A stretch of 57,624 nucleotides of DNA from Streptomyces rubellomurinus (GCF_000961885.1 NZ_JZKH01000048.1:1-57624), one strand, 5' to 3'; numbered from the stretch's first letter, positions 31,494 to 41,718 are shown. Notes: generated by a model not told the origin, from the sequence alone. Numbers and translations: made by a program.

Positions 31494-32423
31494 GCGCCAT
31501 GCGCGGTGGACGGCGCTGCGGGCGCACGCCGCCTCGTACGCCGCGACGACGTCCCGGACGAGCGCGGGCCCCGAGGCGGCCAGCGGCCCCTCCTCGTGCC
31601 AGGCGAGCAGGTGCCGGTACGAGAGCGGGCTGCCGACGATGGGACGCACCGCGATGCCCGGCACCTCCTCGAAGGTGGCCTGGCAGAAGCTCACCGCGTG
31701 GCCGTGCCGGACGATGTCCAGGAGCAGCCGGCCCTCCGCCTCGTGGACGACGCGCAGCCGGTGGCCGAGGACGAGCAGGGTGCTGGACCAGTACTCGCGG
31801 ATCCGGTCGTTGTCCGGGCGCGGCGCGGCCCAGTCCTCCTCCGCCAGGTCGGCGAGCGCGACCTCCTCCTCGGCCGCCAGCGGATGGGCGGCGGGCAGGG
31901 CGACGAAGAGCGGTTCGGTGGCGATCGGCGCGACGGCGACCCCCGGCGGGGCCGCGAGCTCGTAGCCGGGGCTGTCGCCGACCACCGCCGCTTCGAGCCG
32001 GCCGTCCGCGACGTCCTCGACGAGCGGGACGGGGCACCCCTGGCCGCGTGAGCTGATCTCGGCCTCCGGGTGGTGCTTCCTGACCGCCGTGATCAACCCG
32101 CCGAGCAGGGGGGCGTTGACGGAGCCGAGCCGGACCCGGTGCGGCGGGCCGTCGGTCCGTGCGGCGAGGGCCGAGACGCCCAGCAGTTCGTCGACGGTCG
32201 GCAGCACCGCCCGGGCCCGGCTGAGGACGACCTCCCCGAACGCGGTCGGGACGACGCCCGACTGCGCGCGGCTGAACAACTCGCCGCCGAGCACCCGCTC
32301 GATCCGCGTCAACTGGGCGCTGAGGCCGGGCTGGGTGAGCCGCAACGACGCGGCCGCCCGGGTCAGGCTGCCGCTCTCCGCGATGCTGCAGATGATCCGC
32401 AGGTGCCGAAGTTCGAGCTCCAT
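31476..32423 (-). CDS. LysR-family transcriptional regulator
   Basis: A 315-residue LysR regulator: N-terminal winged helix (MELELRHLRIICSIAESGSL, then LTQPGLSAQLTRIERVLGGELF), and a periplasmic-binding-like effector domain beginning near residue 90 (VRLGSVNAPLLGGLITAV). The start ATG 32423 fits the family length exactly. It is divergent from the xylose-type transporter operon across 356 nt, but LysR control of such transporters is not usual, so the target is unproven. Confidence 0.88.
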   Translation of the reverse strand: MELELRHLRIICSIAESGSLTRAAASLRLTQPGLSAQLTRIERVLGGELFSRAQSGVVPTAFGEVVLSRARAVLPTVDELLGVSALAARTDGPPHRVRLGSVNAPLLGGLITAVRKHHPEAEISSRGQGCPVPLVEDVADGRLEAAVVGDSPGYELAAPPGVAVAPIATEPLFVALPAAHPLAAEEEVALADLAEEDWAAPRPDNDRIREYWSSTLLVLGHRLRVVHEAEGRLLLDIVRHGHAVSFCQATFEEVPGIAVRPIVGSPLSYRHLLAWHEEGPLAASGPALVRDVVAAYEAACARSAVHRAWRERHRP

Positions 32424-32779
32424 GGCGTGATCGTAGGGAGATCGGGCCGACAGCAACAGGGGTGTGACGCAAGCGCCTTGGCCATCGACACCTAGTGAAC
32501 GCAGCAGCCCCGCGCAGGGCGGGGCGACGCCGATCCCGCCCCGCCGGTCCGACCGGGGTGAATTCCGCGCCCGAGCACGGTACCAGGGGTTTCCGCCCGG
32601 AACCGCACGCGCCCATGGCGAGCGCGAGGGGCGGCGAGGGTAGCTGTCTTCAGGAAGATAACGAATGAGTCGAAGTTTGCCGCTCATTGGATTTACTTCT
32701 TGACTACGTCCGGCAGATCCGGATTGACTCCCTCCACCCCGCCGCAGCGTTGCGGCGCCGTCAGGGAGGCACCCCCCAC
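32424..32779. other. 356-nt divergent intergenic region
   Basis: No gene longer than a few codons is supported here. The right half is AT-richer than average and holds AATGAG (32664-32669) with CTCATT (32683-32688), a 6-bp inverted repeat 13 nt apart, and a TTGACT hexamer at 32700. These suggest the promoter and a regulator site of the binding-protein gene. GGGAGG at 32764-32769 is its ribosome-binding site. Confidence 0.4.
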
Positions 32780-33874
32780 ATGAACGCAACGATGCGTCGC
32801 GCCGTCATTGCCACCGCCGCCGTCACGATGGCCCTGTCCATGGCCGCGTGCGGCAAGGCCGGCGGCGACAAGAAGGATGCCGCCGCCTCCGGCGACTCCA
32901 AGTCCATCGGCCTGCTGCTGCCCGAGAACGCGTCCTCGGCGCGCTACGAGTCCTTCGACCGCCCGTTCATCGAGGCCAAGGTCAAGGAGCTGTGCGCGGA
33001 CTGCAAGGTGCTCTACAACAACGCCGAGGGCAGTGCCGCCAAGCAGAAGCAGCAGTTCGACACCCTGATCGCGCAGGGCGTGAAGGTGATCGTCCTGGAC
33101 GCCTTCGACGCCACCTCCACCGAGTCCTGGGTCAAGGAGGCCGCTGCGAAGGGCGTCAAGGTCGTCGCGTACGACCGCCTGGCCACCGGCCCGGTCGCCG
33201 GGTACGTGTCGTTCGACAACGAGAAGGTCGGCGAGCTCCAGGGCCAGGCCCTGCTCGACTCCCTGGGCGGCAAGGCCGCCGACGCGAACATCGTCATGAT
33301 CAACGGCGACGAGTCCGACCCGAACGCCGGCCAGTTCAAGGCGGGCGCGCACAAGGTCCTCGACGGCAAGGTCAAGAAGGTCGTCTACGAGCAGTCCGGC
33401 GAGTGGAAGCCCACCGTGGCCGGCCAGAAGATCGGCGCCGCGATCACCCAGCTCGGCAAGGACGGCTTCCAGGCCGTCTACTCCGCCAACGACGGCATGG
33501 CCGCCGCCATCATCACCCAGCTCAAGGGCGCCGGGATCACCGTCCCGGTCGGCGGTCAGGACGCCGGCCTCGACGCGATCCAGCGCATCGTGAACGGCGA
33601 CCAGGCCTACACCATCTACAAGGCCTACCGGCCGCTCGCCGACAGCGCCGCCGAACTGGCCGTGGACCTGCTGCAGGGCAAGGACGTCAAGTCGGTCGCC
33701 TCCTCCAGCATCGACAGCGCCACCGACAAGGGCATCCCGGCCAAGCTGCTCGACCCCAAGGTCGTCACCAAGGCGAACATCAAGGACACCGTCGTCGCGG
33801 ACGGCCTCTACAAGGCCTCCGACATCTGCACCGCCGACTACGCCGCCGCCTGCGCGGCCGCCGGCCTGAAGTAG
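32780..33874 (+). CDS. xylF: Xylose-type sugar ABC transporter substrate-binding lipoprotein
   Basis: A 364-residue periplasmic-binding-protein-like (CUT2) lipoprotein with lipobox SMAAC. XylF-like segments are LVYNNAEG-type repeats (KVLYNNAEGSAAKQKQQF), VKVVAYDRLATGPVAGYVSF and MINGDESDPNAGQFKAGAH. It should bind a pentose or related monosaccharide outside the cell. ATG 32780 follows GGGAGGC. It resembles the protein at 48553 along its whole length, and both end in an AAGL(K/Q)-type tail after two cysteines (DICTADYAAACAAAGLK). Ligand assignment to xylose is by family resemblance only. Confidence 0.82.
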   Translation: MNATMRRAVIATAAVTMALSMAACGKAGGDKKDAAASGDSKSIGLLLPENASSARYESFDRPFIEAKVKELCADCKVLYNNAEGSAAKQKQQFDTLIAQGVKVIVLDAFDATSTESWVKEAAAKGVKVVAYDRLATGPVAGYVSFDNEKVGELQGQALLDSLGGKAADANIVMINGDESDPNAGQFKAGAHKVLDGKVKKVVYEQSGEWKPTVAGQKIGAAITQLGKDGFQAVYSANDGMAAAIITQLKGAGITVPVGGQDAGLDAIQRIVNGDQAYTIYKAYRPLADSAAELAVDLLQGKDVKSVASSSIDSATDKGIPAKLLDPKVVTKANIKDTVVADGLYKASDICTADYAAACAAAGLK

Positions 33875-33882
33875 TCCCACCC

Positions 33883-33921
33883 GGGCGGTGCCCCCGACCC
33901 TCCCCGAGGGGAGCACCGCCC
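33883..33921 (+). terminator. Intergenic stem-loop between binding protein and ATPase genes
   Basis: GGGCGGTGC (33883-33891) pairs with GCACCGCCC (33913-33921), and an inner CCCC (33892-33895) can pair with GGGG (33908-33911). It starts 8 nt after the xylF-type stop and probably causes partial termination or protects the 5' transcript. Confidence 0.65.
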
Positions 33922-34053
33922 GCACCGAGCGGCGGGCCCGGCCCGCCGCCCCCTTTCGTACGCACGCACACCCGCCCGCCCCGCACGGCGCGCGGGCCAG
34001 CCCGGCCGCCACCCCACCATCACGGCGCGCGCGGGAAGAAGGAGATGGTTCAC

Positions 34054-34833
34054 GTGACAGGCGCACCCGTACTGGCGTTGCGCGGGGTCTCCAAGCGCTT
34101 CGGCGCCGTCCAGGCGCTGACCGACGTCCACCTGGAGGTCCACGCGGGCGAGGTGGTGGCCCTGGTCGGCGACAACGGCGCCGGAAAGTCCACGCTGGTG
34201 AAGACCATCGCCGGCGTCCACCCCATCGACGAGGGAACGATCGAGTGGGAGGGCACGGCGGTCTCCATCGGCCGCCCGCACGACGCCCAGGCCCTCGGCG
34301 TCGCCACCGTCTACCAGGACCTGGCGCTCTGCGACAACCTCGACGTGGTCGGCAACCTCTTCCTCGGCCGCGAGCTGAAGAAGTACGGCATGCTCGACGA
34401 GGTCGGCATGGAGAAGCGCGCCCGCGAACTGCTCGACACCCTCTCCATCCGCATCCCGAGCGTGCGCATCCCGATCGCCGCCCTCTCCGGCGGCCAGCGC
34501 CAAGTGGTCGCCATCGCCCGCGCCCTGGTCGGCGACCCCAAGATCGTCATCCTGGACGAGCCCACCGCCGCCCTCGGCGTCGAGCAGACCGCCCAGGTCC
34601 TGGACCTCGTCGAGCGCCTGCGCGACCGCGGCCTCGGCGTCATCCTGATCAGCCACAACATGGCCGACGTCAAGGCCGTCGCGGACACCGTCGCCGTCCT
34701 GCGCCTGGGCCGCAACAACGGCGTCTTCGAGGTGGCGAACACCTCGCACGAGGAGATCATCTCCGCCATCACCGGCGCCACCGAGAACGCCGTCACCCGG
34801 CGCCAGGCCCGACTCGCGGAGGACGCGAAGTGA
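34054..34833 (+). CDS. xylG: Xylose-type sugar ABC transporter ATP-binding protein, single domain
   Basis: A 259-residue ATPase: Walker A GDNGAGKS (about residues 36-43), Q-loop YQDLALCDNLD, signature LSGGQRQ, Walker B IVILDEPTAALG and switch His ISHNMADV. It has one nucleotide-binding domain, unlike the ~500-residue two-domain XylG/RbsA of enteric bacteria, and so resembles FrcA-like CUT2 ATPases that act as homodimers. GTG 34054 is preferred (AAGGAG with 9-nt spacing); the ATG at 34045 abuts that sequence. Overlaps the permease gene by 4 bases. Confidence 0.85.
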   Translation: MTGAPVLALRGVSKRFGAVQALTDVHLEVHAGEVVALVGDNGAGKSTLVKTIAGVHPIDEGTIEWEGTAVSIGRPHDAQALGVATVYQDLALCDNLDVVGNLFLGRELKKYGMLDEVGMEKRARELLDTLSIRIPSVRIPIAALSGGQRQVVAIARALVGDPKIVILDEPTAALGVEQTAQVLDLVERLRDRGLGVILISHNMADVKAVADTVAVLRLGRNNGVFEVANTSHEEIISAITGATENAVTRRQARLAEDAK

Positions 34834-36098
34834 CCACCGAACAGACCACCGCGCCCACCGTCGAGAACGCGGCCCCGGCCGCGGTCGACCCCCGCCTGCT
34901 CGTCCGCGAAGCCGGCCTCGCCGGCTACCTCGCCGAGTTCAAGCGGAAGTTGAAGAACGGCGACCTCGGCTCGGTGCCCGTCGTCCTCGGCCTGATCCTG
35001 ATCGGCGCCATCTTCCAGGGCATCACCGGCGACTTCCTCAAGGCCGACAACCTCACGCACATCACCCAGTGGATCGCCGGCCCCGGCCTGATCGCCGTCG
35101 GCGTCGTCTTCGTGCTCCTCCTCGGCGAGATCGACCTCTCCCTCGGCTCCCTCGCCGGCGCCTCCGCCGCCATCGCCGCCAACCTGTCCGCGCGCGCCGG
35201 CTACAACGAGTGGCTGTCCTGCCTCATCGCCCTCGCCGCCGCCGTCGCCATCGGCGCCCTGCACGGCTTCTTCTTCGCCAAGATCGGCGTCCCCGCCTTC
35301 GTCGTCACCCTCGCCGGCCTGCTCGCCTGGAGCGGCCTGCAGCAGTACGTCCTCGGCGACAAGGGCACGGTCAACGTCGTCCACGACGGCTTCCTGGCCA
35401 ACCTGGACTCCTACTTCCTCGGCGACGGCGACATCGCCTACGCCTGGGGCCTCGCCGTCCTCGGCACCGCGCTCTACGCCGCCGGGCAGCTCCTCGACGC
35501 CCGCCGCCGCACCGCCGCCGGCCTCGCCGCGCGGCCGATGGGCGAGATCGCGCTGCGCACCGGCGTCCTCGCCGCCGTCGCGCTGACCGCCGCCTACACG
35601 CTCAACCAGGACAGTGGCCTGCCGCTGGCCCTGCTCGTCTTCCTGGCCGTCGTCGTCGTGACCGACTTCGTCCTGCGCCGCACCAGCTACGGCCGGCAGA
35701 TCTTCGCGGTCGGCGGCGGCGTGGAGGCGGCCCGGCGCGCGGGCATCAACGTCGCCTGGATCCGGATCTCGGTCTTCATGATCTCCGCCGGGATGGCCGC
35801 CCTCGGCGGTCTCTTCTACGCCTCCCAGCAGGGCTCCGCGGACAAGATCCTCGGTGGCGGCAACGTCCTGATGAACTCGATCGCCGCGGCCGTCATCGGC
35901 GGCACCAGCCTGTTCGGCGGGCGCGGCAAGACCTGGTCCGCGCTGCTGGGCATCCTGGTCATCCAGAGCATCACCACCGGCCTCGACCTGGTCCACGTCA
36001 GCCAGGCCATCCAGTACATGATCACCGGCGCCGTCCTGCTCGCCGCCGTCGTGCTGGACTCGGTCTCCCGCCGCACCCGCAAGACCGCGGCGCGCTGA
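34830..36098 (+). CDS. xylH: Xylose-type sugar ABC transporter permease
   Basis: A 422-residue CUT2 permease with about ten hydrophobic segments. Typical motifs are FVLLLGEIDLSLGSLAG, GALHGFFFAKIGVPAFVVTLAG, FAVGGGVEAARRAGINV and AAAVIGGTSLFGGRGKTWSA. A soluble N terminus of ~45 residues precedes the first span. It should form a homodimeric channel with the single-domain ATPase. GTG 34830 overlaps the upstream stop (GTGA). Followed by a very strong terminator. Confidence 0.88.
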   Translation: MTTEQTTAPTVENAAPAAVDPRLLVREAGLAGYLAEFKRKLKNGDLGSVPVVLGLILIGAIFQGITGDFLKADNLTHITQWIAGPGLIAVGVVFVLLLGEIDLSLGSLAGASAAIAANLSARAGYNEWLSCLIALAAAVAIGALHGFFFAKIGVPAFVVTLAGLLAWSGLQQYVLGDKGTVNVVHDGFLANLDSYFLGDGDIAYAWGLAVLGTALYAAGQLLDARRRTAAGLAARPMGEIALRTGVLAAVALTAAYTLNQDSGLPLALLVFLAVVVVTDFVLRRTSYGRQIFAVGGGVEAARRAGINVAWIRISVFMISAGMAALGGLFYASQQGSADKILGGGNVLMNSIAAAVIGGTSLFGGRGKTWSALLGILVIQSITTGLDLVHVSQAIQYMITGAVLLAAVVLDSVSRRTRKTAAR

Positions 36099-36133
36099 CG
36101 ACCGCGCGCTGACCGGCAGTTGGACAACGGCGA

Positions 36134-36175
36134 GGGCCGGGCCGGCACCCGTGTGGACGGGTGCCGGCCCGGCCC
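36134..36175. terminator. Bidirectional 17-bp stem-loop terminator
   Basis: A perfect 17-bp stem (36134-36150 with 36159-36175) and 8-nt loop between the convergent permease gene and the ThDP decarboxylase gene, isolating the two operons. Confidence 0.85.
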
Positions 36176-36197
36176 GCGCGCGTCAGCGGGCCACGGG

Positions 36198-38027
36198 CTA
36201 CGGACACCTCTCGTCGATCTTGTACTGCAGCGCCCGCGGGTAGTCGTGCCGGCTGAGCCGGACGCGGGCCAGGATCGGCGCGTGGTTGAGGTCGTCGCCG
36301 GGGTCGGCGATCTCCGCCAGGAGCGCGTCGAGCTCGGCGTGGGTGCTGACCTCGCGCCCGTGCATCCGGTCCTTGTCGGTGCCGAAGACCTCGGCCAGCT
36401 TCTCGTACCGCCACGGGTGCAGCACGTTGTAGAAGTCGGCCCCGTTGGACGGCCTGTCCTTGTAGTAGCAGGGGCTGACCAGCATCTGCTCGATGCCGTA
36501 GAACCCCTCGTTGTCCAGGACGAAGACCACCGGCCGCAGGTGGTGGCGCACCTGGGTGGACAGCTCCTGGCAGATCTCCTGGAACGAGCCGTCGCCGACG
36601 AACACCAGCGGCCGCTTCATCGGCTGCTGCCGGCCCAGCGCCACGCCGGTGGCCGCGCCGACCGAGTAGCCGATGGACAGCCAGCTGTTCTGCGCCAGGA
36701 AGCCGGCCCGCTCGGTGATCCGCAGGTTCATCGAGCCGAGCAGCGCGAACGCCGCGTCCGAGACCACGGTGAACGGCGAGGGCGCCTGCGGGTCCCCGCC
36801 GGTGGCCCGGTGCTCCAGGAAGTGGTTCATGTGCGCGAAGAAGCTGTCGTACGTCAGCTCCGCCGGGTACTCGGTGGCGCTCAGCGAGTCCAGGAAGGCG
36901 GCCGTGCTGGCGGGGACGTCCAGGCCGGCCGCGTGCGCCAGCGCGAAGTGGTCGGCCGGGAAGGTCCGCCCGCTCAGCGCGTCGCGCAACGCCCGGATGA
37001 ACCGGCCGAGTTGGACCTCGGGGAAGTACTTGGAGCCGACGCTGACGCCGTCCCGGGCGGCCACGATCCAGTCGTCGCCGATCGACTGCTCGCCGCCGAG
37101 GTTCTTGGACGTGGACCAGGTCCCGAGGCCGATCCGGCACCCGGCGTTCTGGAAGGTCTCCCGGATCTCGGGCAGGCTCGCCCTGCCGTTGTAGACCCCG
37201 GCGAAGCGCGGATGCCGTTCGGAGACCACGGACTTCGCGCCGACCGTGGTGCAGAACTGCATCTCGGTGCTCTGCACGAAGTCCAGCAGCTCGTCCTCCA
37301 GGCGGTGGCGGACCAGTTCCTCGCCGGCCCAGACGATCGGGGTGCCGAACGCGTCGATCAGCGCCACCGCGGCCTTGACGGCCTTGGCCAGCATCTCCTC
37401 GTTCCGCTTGGTGAACGTCCGTCCGTGCGCCCGGAGTTCGCCCTGCGGGGGCGCGCATGGCGCGTGCCAGAGGTCCTCCATCACCTCCAGGTAGACGGGC
37501 TTGCGCTCGGTCAGGCAGGCGGTGATCGCGCTGTCGATCTGGGAGGGCGCGAGCCCCGGGTTGGAGAGCAGCTGCGCGTCCACCGTCACCTGCCGGTAGA
37601 CCGCCAGGTTGCTCTCCCGGCGCGGGCTCATGTGCGAGGTGAGCAGGCCGACCGCCTGCTGGTTGAGCCACTGCTCGTACGAGGGCGCCGCGTTGATCGC
37701 GATCAGCGGCACGTCCTCGACGTAGGCGCCGCCGATGGCGTTGAGCAGGCTGAACGCGCCCACCCCGTAGGTCACCGCGACGGCGCCGACGCCCACCTCG
37801 CCCTTCTCCGGGTCCGTGTCGGCGGCCCGCACCCGGGCGTAGGCGTCCGCGGCGTAGCCGCCGCCCATCTCGGTGGGGGTGCCGATCCAGCGCACGCCGG
37901 TGGTCTCCTGCATGATCGTCAGGAACGGGCCGAGGAAGTCGCCCGGCACCCCGAACAGGTACCGGATGCCCAACTGCTCCAGCCTGGTGGCCAGGTAGCG
38001 CGCCACCGTCCATTCGTCGCCGCTCAT
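36198..38027 (-). CDS. ThDP-dependent 2-keto-acid decarboxylase (pyruvate/indolepyruvate decarboxylase-like)
   Basis: A 609-residue cytosolic enzyme of the ThDP family. The N-terminal PYR domain has [12 protein letters not shown] (Asp equivalent to the active-site Asp of pyruvate decarboxylase) and [15 protein letters not shown] with the ThDP-activating Glu. The C-terminal PP domain has [13 protein letters not shown] and [10 protein letters not shown], the GDG...N cofactor motif. The HH dyad (LLHHTLG in pyruvate and indolepyruvate decarboxylases) is not evident: the matching place reads [10 protein letters not shown]. It is also ~50 residues longer than classical members. ATG 38027 overlaps the oxidase stop (ATGA), so the two are co-translated; the natural substrate would be the 2-keto acid made by that oxidase. 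Confidence 0.75.
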   Translation of the reverse strand: MSGDEWTVARYLATRLEQLGIRYLFGVPGDFLGPFLTIMQETTGVRWIGTPTEMGGGYAADAYARVRAADTDPEKGEVGVGAVAVTYGVGAFSLLNAIGGAYVEDVPLIAINAAPSYEQWLNQQAVGLLTSHMSPRRESNLAVYRQVTVDAQLLSNPGLAPSQIDSAITACLTERKPVYLEVMEDLWHAPCAPPQGELRAHGRTFTKRNEEMLAKAVKAAVALIDAFGTPIVWAGEELVRHRLEDELLDFVQSTEMQFCTTVGAKSVVSERHPRFAGVYNGRASLPEIRETFQNAGCRIGLGTWSTSKNLGGEQSIGDDWIVAARDGVSVGSKYFPEVQLGRFIRALRDALSGRTFPADHFALAHAAGLDVPASTAAFLDSLSATEYPAELTYDSFFAHMNHFLEHRATGGDPQAPSPFTVVSDAAFALLGSMNLRITERAGFLAQNSWLSIGYSVGAATGVALGRQQPMKRPLVFVGDGSFQEICQELSTQVRHHLRPVVFVLDNEGFYGIEQMLVSPCYYKDRPSNGADFYNVLHPWRYEKLAEVFGTDKDRMHGREVSTHAELDALLAEIADPGDDLNHAPILARVRLSRHDYPRALQYKIDERCP

Positions 38028-40144
38028 CGGGTCATCGCCTCCTGCCGGCTCTCCCGGCTCTCCCGGCGGGCCTGCGCCTCGGGCCGGATCTCCGGCTGCG
38101 CCGGGGGCGGCGGCGGGGGCGCCTCGTGCACGGCGATGGCCGCCCGCACGGCGGTCTCCACCGCGCCCTCGATCCAGGCGTGCTTGAGCGAGACGTGCTC
38201 GCCCGCGAAGTGCACCGGGCCCTCCGGCTTGACCACGTCGAGGTGGAAGCTGGTCATCTGGTGCGGGGTGTACACCGCCGCCTCGCCGAAGGCGTACGGG
38301 TCGCGCAGCCAGCTCTGGGTCTTCCCGCAGCCGGTGTAGAACACCTCGATCCGCCGGCCGTGCACCGACTGGAGGTTGCGCAGCGCGTAGACGTAGCGCT
38401 CGTCGTCCTCCATGGAGTCCCAGCGCACCGCGTCGTCCGACCAGCTGTAGCTGGCCAGCACCACGCCGCCGCCCTCGCCGCCGGGCACCGGGTGCGAGGG
38501 GTAGTACATGAAGCGGTTCGGGTTGTCGGTGGTCGAGCCGCCGCCGAAGCAGTTGGTGGCCGGGCGCACGCTGGCCCGCAGCAGCGGGGTGTGCTCGTAG
38601 ACCTCCCGCTGGCCCCGGCTGATCCGGCGCTCGTCCACGCTCGCGTGCGCGCCGAGCAGCAGGTCCGGCAGGTTGCGCGGCGGCCGGTGGCCGTTGTGGG
38701 CGGCGGCCGCGGCCGCCTCCGCGTCCTCCTCGCCGGCCCGCTGGTAGAACTCGTACAGACCGGGGGCGATGGAGTCGAGCTCGGTCTTCCAGTCCGCCTC
38801 GGTGAACTCCCACCAGCGGCGGGAGAACTCCAGCAGCACCTTGGTGGCCTGGTCGTAGTGGGTCTCGATGATCGAGCGGCGCTTCTTGTACGAGAACGGG
38901 GGAGTGACCTGGACGAACCGCAGGGCGGAGAACGGGACCGTGACGATCGCGAAGTCGCCCTTCCAGACCTCGGGTTCGGCGTTCGGGTCGTCCTCGGGGA
39001 CGGTCAGCACGGCGACCTGCGGCCCGGTCGGGCCGACGTGCCGGGCGCCGCCGCCGTCCCGGCGCGGGTCCCAGTACTCCATCCGGATCATCCGCTCGCC
39101 CATCCGCAGCTCGTCCTTGAGCTCCTCGGCGAGCGCGCGGGGCAGGTTCCAGCTGCCGCCCTCGATCTCCCAGTAGGTGGCGTTCGGGTTGATGTCGCTG
39201 CGGCCCAGGAAGGTGTGGAAGAACGCCAGGTGCAGCCGGGAGGTCATGTTCTCGATCGTGCCGATCGCCTCGACGGCCTCGTCGCTGAAGCCCGCGTACT
39301 CGCGCAGGAAGCGGCCCATCGAGTAGCCGTCGAAGTCGTGGATCACCCGGGCCCAGCCGTCCAGCCACTCGTCGAACGGCTTGTTCACCCGCTTGCCGTC
39401 CTTGATCACCGAGTAGTAGTCGCGGACCGGCTCCAGGGCCTGGTTGACCATGTCGGCGGCGGTGATCCGCACCTCGTCGCCGGTGAGGTGGAAGCCCTCG
39501 TTGACGCAGCTCGGGTCGGCGGCGTACTCGCGCCGGCGGGCCTGGACCCGGTTGGTGCGGATCCAGGAGTTGAAGCGCTTGGCGGGCTCGCGGAAGTCCG
39601 GGCTGTCCGCGCCGTACGTCCAGACCTTGCCGGGCTCGAAGGACTCGTAGACCACGGGCGGGACGGGCGCGTTCTGGTTGCCGGTGTCCGGATCGACGTC
39701 GACGTTGAAGAACAGCTGCCGGTTCAGGCCGAGGCTGTCGACCAGGGCCAGGGTGAGCGGGTGGAAGCTGGGCAGCCGCATCGCCCCGGCCTCCGCGTAC
39801 TGCATCGGGTCGCGGAACGGCCCGTCCGGCTCGCCGTCGGCGGCGCGGAAGGTCTTGATCCGCCCGCCCACCCGGCTGGCGTTGGCCTCCAGGATGGTGA
39901 CGTTGTGCCCGGCGTCCTTCAGCAGCTTCCCGGCGACCAGGCCGGCGATGCCCGCGCCGACGATCAGCACGTCCTTGCTCTCGTCCGCCGGCGGGATGCC
40001 GTCCTTGATCAGGACGTCGAGGTAGCGCAGCTTCAGGTCCCGGTCGTCCGGGCCGACCAGCAGCAGTTCGCGCGCCAGCTGCCGACAGGTCTGCCAGCGG
40101 GCCCGGTCCGTGGCCGTGCCCTCGATGACGGGGTTCTCACTCAT
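38024..40144 (-). CDS. Aromatic L-amino-acid oxidase-like flavoenzyme (L-phenylalanine/L-tryptophan oxidase type)
   Basis: A 706-residue flavin amine oxidase. A ~55-residue N-terminal extension precedes [17 protein letters not shown] (FAD Rossmann motif near residue 59) and [22 protein letters not shown] and the C-terminal FAD site [20 protein letters not shown] are present. Length and spacing match Pseudomonas L-phenylalanine oxidase and tryptophan 2-monooxygenase relatives rather than the shorter secreted LAAOs. It contains an Ala-rich insertion ([12 protein letters not shown]) and a Pro- and Arg/Glu-rich tail. No export signal. Expected products are keto acid, ammonia and H2O2, or the amide if it acts as a monooxygenase. 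GAGGAG precedes ATG 40144. It lies 16 nt after the DyP peroxidase gene. Confidence 0.78.
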   Translation of the reverse strand: MSENPVIEGTATDRARWQTCRQLARELLLVGPDDRDLKLRYLDVLIKDGIPPADESKDVLIVGAGIAGLVAGKLLKDAGHNVTILEANASRVGGRIKTFRAADGEPDGPFRDPMQYAEAGAMRLPSFHPLTLALVDSLGLNRQLFFNVDVDPDTGNQNAPVPPVVYESFEPGKVWTYGADSPDFREPAKRFNSWIRTNRVQARRREYAADPSCVNEGFHLTGDEVRITAADMVNQALEPVRDYYSVIKDGKRVNKPFDEWLDGWARVIHDFDGYSMGRFLREYAGFSDEAVEAIGTIENMTSRLHLAFFHTFLGRSDINPNATYWEIEGGSWNLPRALAEELKDELRMGERMIRMEYWDPRRDGGGARHVGPTGPQVAVLTVPEDDPNAEPEVWKGDFAIVTVPFSALRFVQVTPPFSYKKRRSIIETHYDQATKVLLEFSRRWWEFTEADWKTELDSIAPGLYEFYQRAGEEDAEAAAAAAHNGHRPPRNLPDLLLGAHASVDERRISRGQREVYEHTPLLRASVRPATNCFGGGSTTDNPNRFMYYPSHPVPGGEGGGVVLASYSWSDDAVRWDSMEDDERYVYALRNLQSVHGRRIEVFYTGCGKTQSWLRDPYAFGEAAVYTPHQMTSFHLDVVKPEGPVHFAGEHVSLKHAWIEGAVETAVRAAIAVHEAPPPPPPAQPEIRPEAQARRESRESRQEAMTR

Positions 40145-40160
40145 CGCTTCTCCTCGCGGC

Positions 40161-41651
40161 TCAGGAGCCGACCGGCTCGTTGGGAAGGTCCTTGCCCTCG
40201 GCGAGCAGCCGCAGCGTGCTGATCGAGGGGGTGAAGGCGTAGAGCGCGCCCGTCGTACGGACGAAGCGCTTCATGTCGACCGTGCCGTGGGTGCCGTCCG
40301 CGAGGGCGATCGAGGCGTGGCCGGCCAGGCCGGTGACCTTGTCGAAGCCGTTGTGCGGGTGCGGCGTGGGGGTGTCGAGGCCGGGCGTGAACTCCGGGTC
40401 GTTGGACCAGTGCCGCTGGACCAGCTCGAACTGCGCCTCCAGCGAGGTGCCGTAGCAGACGAACATCAGCCCGCGGTCCTTGCCGTCGTCCGCGCCGCCC
40501 GGGAACTCGGGGCCGTACGGGATGCCGCGGCGCATCACACGGTGGCTCCTCGGCTTGTGGTCGCCGACGCCCGCGAAGGCCCGGGGGTGGGTGCGGCGGA
40601 TGTGGGCGACCCAGGGGGTGTGCTCGCCCACGGGGTCGTTCTCGTAGTCGAAGTCGTTGCGGTCGCCGCCGAGACCGGCCACGGCGCTGACCGGCGGGGC
40701 GAGCGGCGTGCCGTTCTTCTCGCGGCCGACCAGGCAGGCGCCGAGCCGGTTGGCGTCCATGGTCCCGGTGAACTGCTTGACGCCGTCCACCACGGCCTCG
40801 TTCCAGCCCGCGACGTCCTGGCGCAGCCGGCGCACCACCTGGAGCGAGCCGTTCTTCATCCACGCCGGCGCCTTCCGGTCGCCCATCTCGCTCTTGTGGC
40901 CGAAGACGAACTCGCCCGGCTCGATCAGCTCGCTGCCGGCGCGGTTGTCGCGGAACCCCTTGTGCTCCGGGTCCTCCCGGTGGAAGTCCTTGACGCCGGG
41001 CTGGGAGATGCCGTCCTTGTAGCCGAAGTGCTCGTGGCCCTTCATCGCGCCGGTCAGGGTGCGGCCGTGGTCCATGTGGACCCGCTTGATCCCGTGCGTC
41101 TGCTCGACGGTGTCGAGGTTCCTGAGCTTCTCCTGCAGCAGCTCGTCGGTGTCCGCGGCGACGATCAGGACCGCGTGCACGACCTTGTCGCCCGTCCCGG
41201 CGCCGAACAGCCAGTGCCCGGGGTCGCTCTCGGCGGTGTCCCCGAGGTCCTTGGCCCGGGCGGCCGCGCCCGCGCAGAACGCCGTGAAGGTGCTCAGGTC
41301 CTTCCTCACCTGGTCGGGCTTGACGGCGACGGTCAGCAGGCCCTCGAAGGTGAGCGAGACCCCGCAGCGGACGACCGCCGCGACGGGGTCGCGGCCGAAG
41401 GCCCGGCGGGCCAGCGAGAACTGCTCGTTGAAGTCCTCGGTCTCGCTGGTCGTCGCGACGGTGTTGAGGATCGCGGCGAGCCAGCCGCGGCCCTTGGCGG
41501 CGTCCGGGAAGTGCAGGTAGCGGAAGTCCGTGAAGTCCTTGTTGAACGCGGCCAGGACGTTGCCCTGGATGTCGGTGTTCGTGCGCAGCTTCGGCTGCGG
41601 CAGCTGCTCGATCGAGGGCACGGCGGTGGGACGGGTGGGGGTCGTGGTCAT
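40161..41651 (-). CDS. DyP-type heme peroxidase
   Basis: A 496-residue peroxidase without Tat or Sec signal, so probably cytosolic. The DyP fingerprint [10 protein letters not shown] (GxxDG with the catalytic Asp) is near residue 220, and downstream [20 protein letters not shown] carries the expected heme-ligand His/Arg region, followed by [10 protein letters not shown]. Members reduce H2O2 while oxidising dyes, phenolics or other donors. ATG 41651 follows GAGGAA at 8 nt; the longer frame to 41720 starts within promoter DNA. First gene of a three-gene leftward operon with the amino-acid oxidase and keto-acid decarboxylase. Confidence 0.85.
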   Translation of the reverse strand: MTTTPTRPTAVPSIEQLPQPKLRTNTDIQGNVLAAFNKDFTDFRYLHFPDAAKGRGWLAAILNTVATTSETEDFNEQFSLARRAFGRDPVAAVVRCGVSLTFEGLLTVAVKPDQVRKDLSTFTAFCAGAAARAKDLGDTAESDPGHWLFGAGTGDKVVHAVLIVAADTDELLQEKLRNLDTVEQTHGIKRVHMDHGRTLTGAMKGHEHFGYKDGISQPGVKDFHREDPEHKGFRDNRAGSELIEPGEFVFGHKSEMGDRKAPAWMKNGSLQVVRRLRQDVAGWNEAVVDGVKQFTGTMDANRLGACLVGREKNGTPLAPPVSAVAGLGGDRNDFDYENDPVGEHTPWVAHIRRTHPRAFAGVGDHKPRSHRVMRRGIPYGPEFPGGADDGKDRGLMFVCYGTSLEAQFELVQRHWSNDPEFTPGLDTPTPHPHNGFDKVTGLAGHASIALADGTHGTVDMKRFVRTTGALYAFTPSISTLRLLAEGKDLPNEPVGS

Positions 41652-41718
41652 GCTGGGGTTCCTCGCGATGGTGGGCGGGCAGGCACAGAAGTCACGAAAG
41701 GTGAGAGGCCTGCTACCC

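Noticed and set aside
34045..34053. ATG 34045 as the start of the first xylG-type gene
   Set aside because: It abuts the AAGGAG ribosome-binding sequence with no spacing; GTG 34054 has a 9-nt spacing and matches the start of the paralogue.
36198..39368. A single 1056-residue fusion of amine oxidase tail and ThDP decarboxylase
   Set aside because: The first ~450 residues are an out-of-frame shadow of the amine oxidase. The real decarboxylase starts at ATG 38027, overlapping the oxidase stop by 4 bases.
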